A stretch of 64,000 nucleotides of DNA from Clostridium sp. 1001271st1 H5 (GCF_005845215.1 NZ_SPHO01000005.1:124001-188000), one strand, 5' to 3'; shown: positions 33,378 to 42,042, counted from the first letter of the stretch. Numbers and translations are program-made. The notes: generated from the letters alone by a model not told the origin.

Positions 33378-33406
33378 TTGTGCAGAATCCAAATCCAGTA
33401 TATAAT
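33378..33406 (+). promoter_or_regulatory. Sigma-A promoter of the HicB-like gene
   Basis: TTGTGC (33378-33383), 17 bases, TATAAT (33401-33406), about 38 bases before the start codon. Confidence 0.7.
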
Positions 33407-33443
33407 AAGTATGTTTTAATATGAATATTGGAGGAAGAAGAAT

Positions 33444-33722
33444 ATGACATTTACTTACCCGGCGGTATTTACGCCCCATAAAAACGATAAAGGCTACCAT
33501 GTAACATTTCCGGATCTGCAGTGCTGCGAGGCAGACGGACCGGATCTGGAGGACGCTGTGGAACATGCCAGGGAGGCAGCATATAACTGGCTCTATCTGG
33601 AGATTGAAGAAAAAACCTTTGAGTTTCCGCCCCAGACGCATATGGAGGATATCAAGCTGGAGGAAGGGGATTTCCTGAAACAAATCATGGTCACAGTAAA
33701 GCTGCTGCCGGATAATGATTGA
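33444..33722 (+). CDS. HicB-like antitoxin family protein, orphan
   Basis: 92 aa with the HicB partial RNase-H-like fold opening (YPAVFTPHKNDKGYHVTFPDL), the acidic EADGPDLEDAVEHAREAAYNWL helix and no obvious C-terminal DNA-binding domain. HicB normally pairs with a ~60-aa HicA mRNA endonuclease; no such frame is present in the 150 bases upstream or in the riboswitch region downstream. It has its own consensus promoter. It may be a solitary regulator or a leftover of a toxin-antitoxin pair. Confidence 0.75.
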   Translation: MTFTYPAVFTPHKNDKGYHVTFPDLQCCEADGPDLEDAVEHAREAAYNWLYLEIEEKTFEFPPQTHMEDIKLEEGDFLKQIMVTVKLLPDND

Positions 33723-33727
33723 TTTTA

Positions 33728-33756
33728 TTGCTTTTTTTTACATTAAGTGGTAGGAT
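33728..33756 (+). promoter_or_regulatory. Putative sigma-A promoter for the cobalamin riboswitch transcript
   Basis: TTGCTT (33728-33733), 17 bases, TAGGAT (33751-33756), immediately upstream of the riboswitch. Confidence 0.5.
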
Positions 33757-33761
33757 AAAGC

Positions 33762-33957
33762 ATATCGAGTTAAGAACAGCTGGTGCCGCTGTCTGTCCAT
33801 GGCAGACTGCGGGTAATAGGGAAACAGGTGAAAATCCTGTACGGTCTCGTCACTGTAAGTAAGGAGCGCATGGTCAATGTCAAGGACAGTCACTGATTCG
33901 GTTTCGGATTGGGAAGGCGGTCATGCGTGTTGATATACAAGTCAGGAAACCTGCCAG
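33762..33957 (+). promoter_or_regulatory. Cobalamin (B12) riboswitch
   Basis: The conserved blocks appear in order: GGTGCC near 33782, GGGAAACAGGTG with AAATCCTGTACGG (33819-33846), the central CTCGTCACTGTAA core, CAGTCACTG, GGGAAGGCGG (33911-33920), and the B12 box GTCAGGAAACCTGCC (33941-33955). The riboswitch precedes cobaltochelatase and corrinoid/metal transport genes, which it would shut off when adenosyl- or methylcobalamin is abundant. Confidence 0.93.
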
Positions 33958-34273
33958 TTGTTGGTACAGGAATATAATTCCAAATCACGAGTAATTGGTT
34001 GTACCGATTTACGGTGTTTCGGCCGCGGATTTCTGACTCAGACGGTAACGGATTTTTACGCAGGGGAAACTATGCCCGGATGGAAGCGGATTGCTTCGGG
34101 GTATGGAAACGCTGCGTATTACATATCTGCAGAAAATCACATATCTGCGGACATCTTCCGGAATACGCCTATGGGCGTGCAGGCTGCCGTTTGGGATTCA
34201 TCCGATACAGGCGGCATATTCCTCTACCTTGCTTTAACCGATGAGGTTATATAAAACAAGGAGGAAAGAGAAG
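33958..34273 (+). other. Long structured leader between riboswitch and cbiK
   Basis: About 315 bases separate the B12 box from the cbiK start codon. The stretch holds GCGTATT (34114-34120) pairing with AATACGC (34162-34168) around a direct repeat ACATATCTGC (34121-34130 and 34139-34148), then a GCTGCC/GGCGGC stem (about 34184-34216) with an inner GGAT/ATCC stem. Overlapping open frames exist but lack ribosome sites. It is probably an extended expression platform or a second RNA element. Confidence 0.5.
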
Positions 34274-35332
34274 ATGAAAATGAAAAAACTGGCAGTATTA
34301 TTTGCGGCAGCCGCCCTGACAACGGTGACCGTGGCCGGCTGTTCCGGCGGACAGAAGGAAACAGCCGCAGAGACAGCCGAGGAGAATGAGGCAGCGGCGG
34401 CTGCTGAGACAACAACAGCGGCAGAAACGGAAGCAGCGCAGACAACAGAAGAGGCCGCAGAAGCAGCTGCCGAGGCAGACGAGGAGAATTACGATACCGG
34501 AGATGCATCTAAGGATAATACCAGGAATCAGGATGAAATCGGTGAAAATGAACTTCTGGTAGTCAGCTTTGGTACCAGCTACAATGACAGCAGACGTCTG
34601 ACCATTGGTGCCATTGAGGACGCTATTGAGAAGGTATTTCCTGACTTTGCCGTAAGAAGAGGATTTACCAGCCAGATTATTATTGACCACGTAAAATCCC
34701 GGGATGACGTTGCTATTGACAATGTAGGCGAGGCCCTTGACCGGGCGGAAAAGAATGGCGTCAGGAATCTTGTCATTCAGCCCACCCATCTGATGAATGG
34801 GCTTGAGTATACGGATTTGGTCAATGAAGTGGCGGAGTATTCGGATGCATTTGAGAAAGTGGCAATCGGAAAGCCTCTCCTTACCACAGATGACGATTTT
34901 AAGGCAGTTATGAAGGCCATCACAGAGGCAACAGCCCAGTATGATGACGGCGAGACAGCTATCTGCTTCATGGGACATGGCACTGAGGCGGATTCCAACC
35001 AGGTATACGCAAAAATGCAGGATATGCTCACAGAGGCAGGATATAAGAATTACTATGTGGGTACTGTGGAGGCAACGCCAAGCCTGGATGATGTCCTGTC
35101 AGCCGTGAAGGAAGGCAGCTATAAGAAGGTGGTCCTGGAACCTCTGATGATTGTAGCAGGCGACCATGCCAACAATGACATGGCAGGAGACGAGGAAGGC
35201 TCCTGGAAGACTGCCTTTGTGGATGCAGGCTATGAAGTGACATGTCTGGTCAGCGGACTGGGCGAGCTGGAGGCAATCCAGCAGCTCTTTGTGGAACATG
35301 CTCAGGCAGCAGTTGACAGTCTGGCAAAATAA
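34274..35332 (+). CDS. cbiK: Sirohydrochlorin cobaltochelatase CbiK, lipoprotein form
   Basis: 352 aa from the ATG at 34274 (GAGGAAAGAG upstream). A signal peptide ends at the lipobox VAGC, then an Ala/Glu/Thr-rich linker to about residue 80. The catalytic domain begins ELLVVSFGTSYNDSRR and carries the metal-binding His in QPTHLMNG and MGHGTEA, both diagnostic of CbiK. CbiK inserts Co2+ into sirohydrochlorin at the start of anaerobic B12 synthesis. The exported, lipid-anchored form is unexpected for a biosynthetic enzyme and resembles the periplasmic CbiK of Desulfovibrio, which is linked to metal or tetrapyrrole transport. First gene of the riboswitch operon. Confidence 0.9.
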   Translation: MKMKKLAVLFAAAALTTVTVAGCSGGQKETAAETAEENEAAAAAETTTAAETEAAQTTEEAAEAAAEADEENYDTGDASKDNTRNQDEIGENELLVVSFGTSYNDSRRLTIGAIEDAIEKVFPDFAVRRGFTSQIIIDHVKSRDDVAIDNVGEALDRAEKNGVRNLVIQPTHLMNGLEYTDLVNEVAEYSDAFEKVAIGKPLLTTDDDFKAVMKAITEATAQYDDGETAICFMGHGTEADSNQVYAKMQDMLTEAGYKNYYVGTVEATPSLDDVLSAVKEGSYKKVVLEPLMIVAGDHANNDMAGDEEGSWKTAFVDAGYEVTCLVSGLGELEAIQQLFVEHAQAAVDSLAK

Positions 35333-35399
35333 ATCAGAAAGATAAGTGGGCGGTCGGGGTAATTTGCTGACTGCCCTTTTAAAAGTGGGGAGATTGGAA

Positions 35400-36335
35400 A
35401 TGAAATTCAGGAAAATGAAATTGGCTGCCCTGCTGCTTGTCGTGGGGCTGTCAGCTGGAACTCTTTCAGGCTGCGGAAAGGAGGCGCCGGCTGCTGCAGA
35501 CATTGCCGCGGAGACCTCTGCGGAGGAAACGTCCGGGGCAGAGCGCGCCCAGGCAGGAGACACCGCAAGCCAGGAGACAGGCAGCCGGATGGATGCAGCG
35601 GAAGACGGAATGGTACCAGTCCTGGCAGATGCAATAAAAGATGGGGTCTATGAGATTAAGGTGGACTCCAGCTCCAGCATGTTCCGGATTACGGAGTGTG
35701 AACTTACGGTGCAGGATGGAGCCATGAGCGCGGTTATGACCATGAGCGGAACCGGGTATCTGAAACTGTATATGGGAACAGGCGCTGATGCAGAGCGGGC
35801 TTCGGATACGGATTTTATTCCATTTGCGGAAAATGCGGATGGGAAACACACCTTCAAGGTGCCGGTGGAAGCACTGGACAAGGGAATTGACTGCAGCGCG
35901 TTCAGCAAGAAAAAGGAAAAGTGGTATGACCGTGTGCTGGTATTCCGTGCCGGCTCCCTTCCGGCGGAGGCGTTTGCAGACGGTAAGGTGGCTGCCGCCG
36001 GGAGCCTTGAGCTGGAGGATGGTTCCTATACAGTGGCAGTCAGGCTGGAGGGCGGTTCAGGCCGGGCATCTGTGGAGACACCGGCAGCACTCCGGATTGA
36101 GGACGGCAAGGCTTTTGCAACCATTATCTGGAGCAGTTCCAACTATGATTATATGAAGGTAGGGGGCGAGAAGTTTGACCTGGTGAACACGGAAGGGAAT
36201 TCTTCCTTTGAGATTCCGGTCAGTGCCTTTGACTGGAAGATGCCGTTCATAGCAGATACAATCGCCATGAGCGAGCCTCATGAGGTGGAATATACCCTGG
36301 TGTTTGATTCGACGACAATAAAAAGGGCTGAATGA
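35400..36335 (+). CDS. Two-domain lipoprotein of unknown function in the B12-riboswitch operon
   Basis: 311 aa from the ATG at 35400 with GGGGAGA upstream. A signal peptide ends at LSGC, followed by an Ala/Glu/Thr linker to residue ~78. Two similar domains follow: DGVYEIKVDSSSSMFRI... (about 80-185) and DGSYTVAVRLEGGSGRA... (about 205-308). Each has DG-YxVxV, later a Lys/Tyr-containing strand and a (F/S)xxPVxAxD segment. The pattern resembles NEAT-like beta-sandwiches that bind heme, which would suit binding of a corrinoid or tetrapyrrole, but I cannot prove the family. Its stop overlaps the next start (ATGA). Confidence 0.55.
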   Translation: MKFRKMKLAALLLVVGLSAGTLSGCGKEAPAAADIAAETSAEETSGAERAQAGDTASQETGSRMDAAEDGMVPVLADAIKDGVYEIKVDSSSSMFRITECELTVQDGAMSAVMTMSGTGYLKLYMGTGADAERASDTDFIPFAENADGKHTFKVPVEALDKGIDCSAFSKKKEKWYDRVLVFRAGSLPAEAFADGKVAAAGSLELEDGSYTVAVRLEGGSGRASVETPAALRIEDGKAFATIIWSSSNYDYMKVGGEKFDLVNTEGNSSFEIPVSAFDWKMPFIADTIAMSEPHEVEYTLVFDSTTIKRAE

Positions 36336-37531
36336 TGAGACGAAAAAAGATAGTGACGGCGGTTGCCGCTGCAGGAATCCTGATGGCGGTGATATGCGCA
36401 GGCTGTTCGCTGGCCGGGCGGGCTGACACAGGGCGGACGGCTGCAAGACAGACGGCCACGGATGAGGACCCTGAGGCTGTCCCGGAAAGCTGGAGCAGCA
36501 AAAAGATAACCGGGAGTATGGAACTTCTCTATGCGAACCAGTTTTCAGTGGACTACTACGATGGCGGCTACTCAATGATAACCATAAAGGACAGCGGCCG
36601 CTATCTGGTGGTGCCGGAAGGAAAAACAGAGCCCTCCGGTATTCCGGACGAAGTGGCTGTCTTAAAACAGCCGCTGAAGAATATTTATCTGGCGGCAACA
36701 TCAGCAATGGACCTGTTCTGCAGCCTGGATGGAACGGACCGGATTACACTGTCCGGGACAGACGCTTCCGGTTGGTACATAGAGGAGGCCAGGTCAGCCC
36801 TGGAAGATGGCAGAATGCTTTATGCGGGCAAATACAATGCACCGGATTATGAGCGGATATTGTCCATGTCCTGCGACCTGGCCATAGAATCCACCATGAT
36901 TTATCATTCCCCGGAAGTAAAGGAACAGCTGGAACAGCTGGGGATACCGGTTCTGGTGGAGCGTTCCAGTTACGAGAGCCATCCCCTTGGCAGGATGGAG
37001 TGGCTGAAATTATATGCCGTGCTGTTGGGCCGGGAGGAACAGGCAGAGCGCTGCTTTGACCACCAGGTAAGACAGCTGTTACCTGTGATAAACCAGGAGA
37101 ATACCGGGAAGACAGCAGCATTTTTTTATATCAGCAGCAACGGTTATGTCAATGTGAGAAAGTCAGGGGATTATGTGGCTGAAATGATTGCCCTGGCCGG
37201 AGGAACCTATGTACCCCAGGGACTTGCAGAAAATGAAAATGCATTGTCCACCATGAACATGCAGATGGAAAGCTTTTATGCCGCTGCCAGGGATGCAGAT
37301 TACATTATTTACAACAGCACCATAGACGGGGAACTGGACAGCCTGGACCAGCTTTTGGATAAAAGCAGCCTTCTGGCTGATTTTAAGGCTGTGAAGGAGG
37401 GAAATGTGTGGTGCACGGAAAAAAGCCTGTTCCAGGAAACCATGGGGCTGGGGGATATGATTCTGGATATCCACCGGATACTGACAGAGAAGGAGCCGGA
37501 AGGACTAAGGTATATGCACCGGCTGCGCTAG
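36332..37531 (+). CDS. ABC transporter substrate-binding lipoprotein, BtuF/FepB-like
   Basis: 399 aa with a lipoprotein signal (ICAGC). The mature part shows the helical-backbone class III binding-protein layout: PLKNIYLAATSAMDLFCSL, later CDLAIESTMIYHSPEVKEQLEQLGIPVLVE, and a C-terminal lobe around VWCTEKSLFQETMGLGDMILDIH. Relatives bind cobalamin, heme or ferric siderophores. It partners the FecCD permease and the ATPase that follow. Under a B12 riboswitch, a corrinoid or cobalt-tetrapyrrole is the most likely ligand. Confidence 0.82.
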   Translation: MMRRKKIVTAVAAAGILMAVICAGCSLAGRADTGRTAARQTATDEDPEAVPESWSSKKITGSMELLYANQFSVDYYDGGYSMITIKDSGRYLVVPEGKTEPSGIPDEVAVLKQPLKNIYLAATSAMDLFCSLDGTDRITLSGTDASGWYIEEARSALEDGRMLYAGKYNAPDYERILSMSCDLAIESTMIYHSPEVKEQLEQLGIPVLVERSSYESHPLGRMEWLKLYAVLLGREEQAERCFDHQVRQLLPVINQENTGKTAAFFYISSNGYVNVRKSGDYVAEMIALAGGTYVPQGLAENENALSTMNMQMESFYAAARDADYIIYNSTIDGELDSLDQLLDKSSLLADFKAVKEGNVWCTEKSLFQETMGLGDMILDIHRILTEKEPEGLRYMHRLR

Positions 37532-37603
37532 AGCCTGTCTGAAAACCCATTCCCGCCCGGCAAAGATACATGGCAGTCCCATGGGCTGCCGGAAAAAGGA
37601 GTT

Positions 37604-38629
37604 ATGCCAATGCCAAAAGGTACCTACACAAAATACAGTATTTCATTTGCCCTTCTGGCAGCCATGATGTGCTTATTATTTATCTGGAACATTAATTCCG
37701 GCAGTGTGCATCTGTCCGTGGAGGAAATCGGTGAGATCCTGCTCAGGAGAACCGGAGAGGACACCTCATACCACATTGTGTGGGATATACGCCTTCCGCG
37801 GATTCTTTCAGCTGTGATACTGGGCGGAGCCTTATCCGTATCCGGTTTCCTGCTCCAGACGTTTTTTGCAAATCCCATCGCAGGGCCATTTGTGCTGGGA
37901 ATTTCATCCGGCGCAAAACTGGTGGTCTCCCTTGTGATGATTGTCCTGCTGGGGAGGGGAATCTCCATCGGCTCAGCCGGGATGATTCTGGCTGCTTTTG
38001 CAGGCTCCATGATTTCCATGGGATTTGTTCTGATGATTTCCGGTAAGGTAAAGAAGATGTCCATGCTGGTTATCTGCGGTGTAATGATTAGCTATATCTG
38101 TTCCGCCATAACGGATTTTGTGGTGACATTTGCGGATGACGCCAACATTGTCAATCTCCACAACTGGTCCATGGGCAGCTTTTCAGGTACCTCATGGGAG
38201 AATGTAAGGGTCATGACAGCAGTGATATTCCTGGCGCTGCTCCTTGTCTTTCTCATGGCAAAGCCCATTGGCGCTTACCAGATGGGAGAGGTATATGCCC
38301 AGAACATGGGGGTAAACATCCTGGGGTTCAGGGTGGCCCTGATTCTGCTTTCCAGCATTCTTTCGGCCTGTGTGACCGCATTTGCCGGTCCCATATCCTT
38401 TGTGGGCATTGCGGTCCCGCACCTGGTGAAGAGCCTGTTTAAGACGGCAAAGCCCATACTCATGATTCCGGGCTGCTTCCTGGGCGGCGCTGTGTTCTGC
38501 CTGTTCTGTGATTTGGCGGCCAGAACGGTTTTTGCGCCCACGGAACTCAGCATCAGCTCCGTGACAGCTGTTTTCGGCGCGCCCATTGTCATCTATATGA
38601 TGGTGCATAACCGTAAGAACATGCAGTGA
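37604..38629 (+). CDS. ABC transporter permease, FecCD/BtuC family
   Basis: 341 aa, about ten membrane helices. Family motifs include RLPRILSAVILGGALSVSG near residue 65, NPIAGPFVLGISSGA, and the late GPISFVGIAVPHLVK that contacts the ATPase. ATG codons at 37604 and 37610 are both usable behind AAGGAG. It forms the membrane channel for the preceding binding protein. Confidence 0.92.
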   Translation: MPMPKGTYTKYSISFALLAAMMCLLFIWNINSGSVHLSVEEIGEILLRRTGEDTSYHIVWDIRLPRILSAVILGGALSVSGFLLQTFFANPIAGPFVLGISSGAKLVVSLVMIVLLGRGISIGSAGMILAAFAGSMISMGFVLMISGKVKKMSMLVICGVMISYICSAITDFVVTFADDANIVNLHNWSMGSFSGTSWENVRVMTAVIFLALLLVFLMAKPIGAYQMGEVYAQNMGVNILGFRVALILLSSILSACVTAFAGPISFVGIAVPHLVKSLFKTAKPILMIPGCFLGGAVFCLFCDLAARTVFAPTELSISSVTAVFGAPIVIYMMVHNRKNMQ

Positions 38630-38689
38630 TTGGGAAGGATGGGGGCAGCAGGAAAATAGAACAGAGGGAGAGACAGAGAGGCGGATATC

Positions 38690-39805
38690 ATGGCAGAAGA
38701 TTACATTTTGACTGAAAATATGACCGTGGGGTACGGCGGTACACCTCTTATTAGGCAAATCGGGATTCATGTGAGACCGGGCCAGATTGTGACTCTGATT
38801 GGTCCAAACGGGGCTGGCAAATCCACCATCCTCCGAAGCGTAATCCGGCAGCTGGGACTGTTGGAAGGGTCCGTATATCTGGATGGCACGCCTATGGAGC
38901 AGATGGGGGAGAGGGAAATTGCAAAGCGTATGTCCATTCTGATGACAGAACGGATTCATCCTGAACTTATGACATGTGAGGATGTGGTCAGCACCGGCCG
39001 TTACCCGTATACCGGAAGAATGGGCATACTGACCGCAGAAGACAGAAAGAAGGTCAGGGAGGCCATGGAGCTGGTCCATGCATGGGACCTGGCCCGGCGG
39101 GATTTTTCAGAGATAAGCGACGGGCAGAAGCAGCGCATCCTTTTGGCGCGGGCTGTGTGCCAGGAACCCAGGGCCATTGTGCTGGACGAACCCACCTCAT
39201 TCCTGGATATCCGGCATAAGCTGGAGCTTCTGACGATACTTAAGGACCTGGTTCATGAGAAGAAGGTGGCAGTGCTTATGTCCCTGCATGAGTTGGATTT
39301 AGCGCAGAAATTATCGGATTATATTGTCTGTGTGAACGGGGAATACATTGAACGGTGCGGCACACCGGAAGAAATCTTTACATCCTCCTATATAACCAGT
39401 CTGTACGGAATTACGAAAGGAAGCTATCATGCCGAGCTGGGCTGCCTGGAAATGGAACCGGTCAGGGGAACGCCTCAGGTGTTCGTCATAGGCGGAAACG
39501 GAAGCGGAATCCCGGTGTACAGGAAATTGCAGCGCATGGGAATTCCCTTTGCTGCAGGCATTCTCCACGAAAATGACATAGATTACCCCATTGCCGTGGC
39601 ATTGGCCGCAAAGGTGATATCGGAAGCCCCCTTTGAGCTGATTCAGGAGGAGACGTATGAGCGGGCGGCTGCGGTTATGGCATCCTGCGGCCAGGTCATC
39701 TGCTGTCTGAAGGATTTCGGGACTGTAAATGAGAAGAACCGGAAGCTGGCTGAGCTGGGCAGGGATAAGCTGGTTAAGATGGGGGATGTGCTAATCCACT
39801 TTTAA
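38690..39805 (+). CDS. ABC transporter ATP-binding protein, FecE/BtuD family, with C-terminal extension
   Basis: 371 aa. Residues 1-255 are a FecE-like ATPase: Walker A GPNGAGKST, signature ISDGQKQR (the Ser-Asp-Gly variant), Walker B AIVLDEPTSFLD, and switch His in SLHELDLAQ. About 110 further residues (from ~262, QVFVIGGNGSGIPVYRKLQ onward) form a Rossmann-like alpha/beta extension absent from typical FecE/BtuD. It may sense a ligand or regulate transport. The last 15 bases overlap the convergent MerR gene. Confidence 0.88.
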   Translation: MAEDYILTENMTVGYGGTPLIRQIGIHVRPGQIVTLIGPNGAGKSTILRSVIRQLGLLEGSVYLDGTPMEQMGEREIAKRMSILMTERIHPELMTCEDVVSTGRYPYTGRMGILTAEDRKKVREAMELVHAWDLARRDFSEISDGQKQRILLARAVCQEPRAIVLDEPTSFLDIRHKLELLTILKDLVHEKKVAVLMSLHELDLAQKLSDYIVCVNGEYIERCGTPEEIFTSSYITSLYGITKGSYHAELGCLEMEPVRGTPQVFVIGGNGSGIPVYRKLQRMGIPFAAGILHENDIDYPIAVALAAKVISEAPFELIQEETYERAAAVMASCGQVICCLKDFGTVNEKNRKLAELGRDKLVKMGDVLIHF

Positions 39806-40582
39806 CTGCAGCTCCGTCACCTGCTCCTCCACATGCTTAGTGGTATGGACATCAATCCACAGCAGTTCCAGCAGCGGTCCCCGGATGTTCAAGGAATGTT
39901 CCCTGGCATAGGCAAGGAGCTGGGGCACATAGGTGCGGGTCTGTCGGAAGTTGCCGCTGTAACAGACCGACAGATAGGAGCCTTCCCCGATGCAGTGCTC
40001 CCCGTCCGGATGAAGGATGAACACTGCGTCATACTGCTGGCATCGTCCGTCCATGGCATCGGACAGGCTGATGAAGGAGCCCATCTGGTTGTTGCCTATA
40101 ATGTACTGACGGTCCGGTCCAAAGGAGACCAGCTGTTTGATGAGAATATCCATTTCTTCGTCCGTCTCGTAGCTCTGCATAATCCGGTGGCAGGGCCGGG
40201 ACGGCATTTCTTTTAATGTGATGGTACCAAGGGGAAGCATCCTTGCCCGGGAAATGGTTTCCCTGCGGGTGATGATGTTGTCCCTGAGGGATATAAGCCG
40301 TTCAATGTGGCGGTCAATCACATCCATTTCCTTCTGGAACAATTCCAGGGAGGAATCAATGCTCCGGTTTTCGATATAAGCCTTTATCTGTTCCATGGAA
40401 AACCCCAGTTCCCTCAAATCGCGTATTACATTCAGGCACCACAGGTCCTCGGTTCGGTAAATGCGGTAGCCGTTAAAGGCCCGGCGGGGGACCAGTATGC
40501 CCAGCTCCTCATAATAGCGCAGAATATCCGTACTTATGTTGTAAAGGGCTGCAATCTCCCCGATTTTATAAAATGTTGACAT
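39791..40582 (-). CDS. MerR family regulator with GyrI-like effector domain
   Basis: 263 aa. Residues 1-70 are the MerR winged helix (YKIGEIAALYNISTDILRYYEELGIL), then a dimerisation coiled coil (to ~125), and a C-terminal GyrI/BmrR-like drug-binding domain. It is divergent from a MATE efflux gene, with a perfect palindrome in a 19-base promoter spacer between them. That is the standard arrangement for a MerR activator that untwists its target promoter on binding a toxic or cationic compound. Confidence 0.9.
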   Translation of the reverse strand: MSTFYKIGEIAALYNISTDILRYYEELGILVPRRAFNGYRIYRTEDLWCLNVIRDLRELGFSMEQIKAYIENRSIDSSLELFQKEMDVIDRHIERLISLRDNIITRRETISRARMLPLGTITLKEMPSRPCHRIMQSYETDEEMDILIKQLVSFGPDRQYIIGNNQMGSFISLSDAMDGRCQQYDAVFILHPDGEHCIGEGSYLSVCYSGNFRQTRTYVPQLLAYAREHSLNIRGPLLELLWIDVHTTKHVEEQVTELQLKVD

Positions 40583-40614
40583 GAATTTTCTCCCAAATAT
40601 GGCAATATTTACTG

Positions 40615-40645
40615 TTTACCTTGGTATTATACCAAGGTTTATGAT
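40615..40645 (+). promoter_or_regulatory. MerR-type promoter with 19-base spacer and operator palindrome
   Basis: TTTACC (40615-40620) and TATGAT (40640-40645) are 19 bases apart, the over-long spacing typical of MerR-activated promoters. The perfect palindrome ACCTTGGTAT-T-ATACCAAGGT (40618-40638) fills the spacer. On the minus strand the same palindrome contains TATAAT with TTGCAT 18 bases upstream, a likely promoter for the regulator itself. Confidence 0.85.
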
Positions 40646-40689
40646 GGTAATGCAAGCCAGTTGTAAAGTCGTCATAAAGGAGCTGTATC

Positions 40690-42042
40690 ATGAATTTTGA
40701 AGGAATGTCACTGAAGAAAAAGTTCTGGAGGTTTGTATGGCCCTCCGTGGTGGCCCAGTGGATTTTTGCGCTGTATACCATGGTGGACGGGATGTTTGTG
40801 GCCAGGGGGGTATCGGAGGTGGCTCTGTCCGCAGTGAATATTGCCTCTCCCTTTGTAAATTTCCTGTTTTCTGTTTCCATCCTGTTTGCCGTGGGCACAT
40901 CCACGGTGGTGGCCATTTTTCTGGGGCAGGGCAGGCAGCGGGAGGCCAATCAGGCCAACACCCAGAATATGGTGGTGACAGGCGTCCTGTCCCTGCTCAT
41001 TATGGTCACTGTGTGGCTGTGCCTGGACCCCATTGTAAAGTTCCTGGGAGCCACCCAGAGCACGGCGGAGTATGTGAAGCATTATATTTTGTCCCTTCTG
41101 CCCTTTACATGGTGGTTCATCATATCATACACGTTTGAGACACTGGTGAAGACAGACGGATTCCCGCGGTTTGCAGCTGTGGCTGTGGCTTCAGGCGCCC
41201 TTATGAACTGTGTGCTGGACTATTTCTTTGTCATGGTGTTTCACTGGGGCATTGCGGGAGCAGGGGCTGCCACGGGACTGTCGCAGATGCTGCCCGTATT
41301 CCTGTATCTGAAACATTTCCTGGGGCCAAAGGCCACCATACGGTTTGCCAGACCGGTCTGGGATTCGGGACAGTTTTTCCGGGTGGTAAAGATTGGGCTG
41401 TCCTCCGGACTTACGGAGCTGTCGGCAGGTTTCACGGTATTCATGTTCAATCATGCCATACTCCGGTATATCGGCGAACAGGGAGTGGTGAGCTACACAA
41501 TCATCGCATATGTAAATACCATTGTGGTCATGTCCATGGCGGGAATCGCCCAGGGCATCCAGCCCTTAATCAGCTTTTATTACGGCAGGCAGGAGAGGGA
41601 TGTCTGCAGCAGGCTTCTTAAGTACTCCCTGACAGCGGCTGTTGGCGTTGCTGGAATTGCCTTTATTGGTTCTATGGCAGGGGCTGACTGGCTGGTGGCC
41701 CTCTTTATTTCAGAAAAGCTGGAAGGACTCAGGCTTTACTCGGCGTCTGTATTCAGGATATTCAGCCTGTCATTCCTGGTGCTGGGATTCAACATTGTGG
41801 GGGCAGGATATTTTACGGCCATAGAACGGCCGAAGGAGTCATTGGCTATCTCCATGGGCAGAGGCATGATTATTATGACGGCTGCATTAGCAGGCTGTAT
41901 TGCGGTAATGGGAGGCGTGGGAATCTGGTGGGCGCCTGCTGTATCGGAGCTGTCGTGTCTGGGTATAACTTTGTTTCTGGTATATTTGTATACCAGAAGG
42001 GAGATGCGGATGGCAGGGGAGGAACAGGCGGAGACGGTATAG
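40690..42042 (+). CDS. MATE family multidrug/cation efflux protein
   Basis: 450 aa, twelve membrane helices in two similar halves. MATE-typical segments include VAQWIFALYTMVDGMFVARGV near the N-terminus and GIAQGIQPLISFYYGR in the second half. It would export cationic drugs or metabolites by Na+ or H+ antiport. Expression is presumably switched on by the divergent MerR regulator. A terminator-like hairpin follows. Confidence 0.92.
   Translation: MNFEGMSLKKKFWRFVWPSVVAQWIFALYTMVDGMFVARGVSEVALSAVNIASPFVNFLFSVSILFAVGTSTVVAIFLGQGRQREANQANTQNMVVTGVLSLLIMVTVWLCLDPIVKFLGATQSTAEYVKHYILSLLPFTWWFIISYTFETLVKTDGFPRFAAVAVASGALMNCVLDYFFVMVFHWGIAGAGAATGLSQMLPVFLYLKHFLGPKATIRFARPVWDSGQFFRVVKIGLSSGLTELSAGFTVFMFNHAILRYIGEQGVVSYTIIAYVNTIVVMSMAGIAQGIQPLISFYYGRQERDVCSRLLKYSLTAAVGVAGIAFIGSMAGADWLVALFISEKLEGLRLYSASVFRIFSLSFLVLGFNIVGAGYFTAIERPKESLAISMGRGMIIMTAALAGCIAVMGGVGIWWAPAVSELSCLGITLFLVYLYTRREMRMAGEEQAETV

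Noticed and set aside
33958..34254. 98-codon and overlapping 81-codon open frames between the cobalamin riboswitch and cbiK
   Set aside because: Neither has a ribosome site, the two overlap in different frames, and the DNA is rich in inverted repeats; better explained as structured leader RNA.
38192..39079. 295-codon minus-strand open frame opposite the FecCD permease and ATPase
   Set aside because: Antisense shadow spanning two clear transporter genes.
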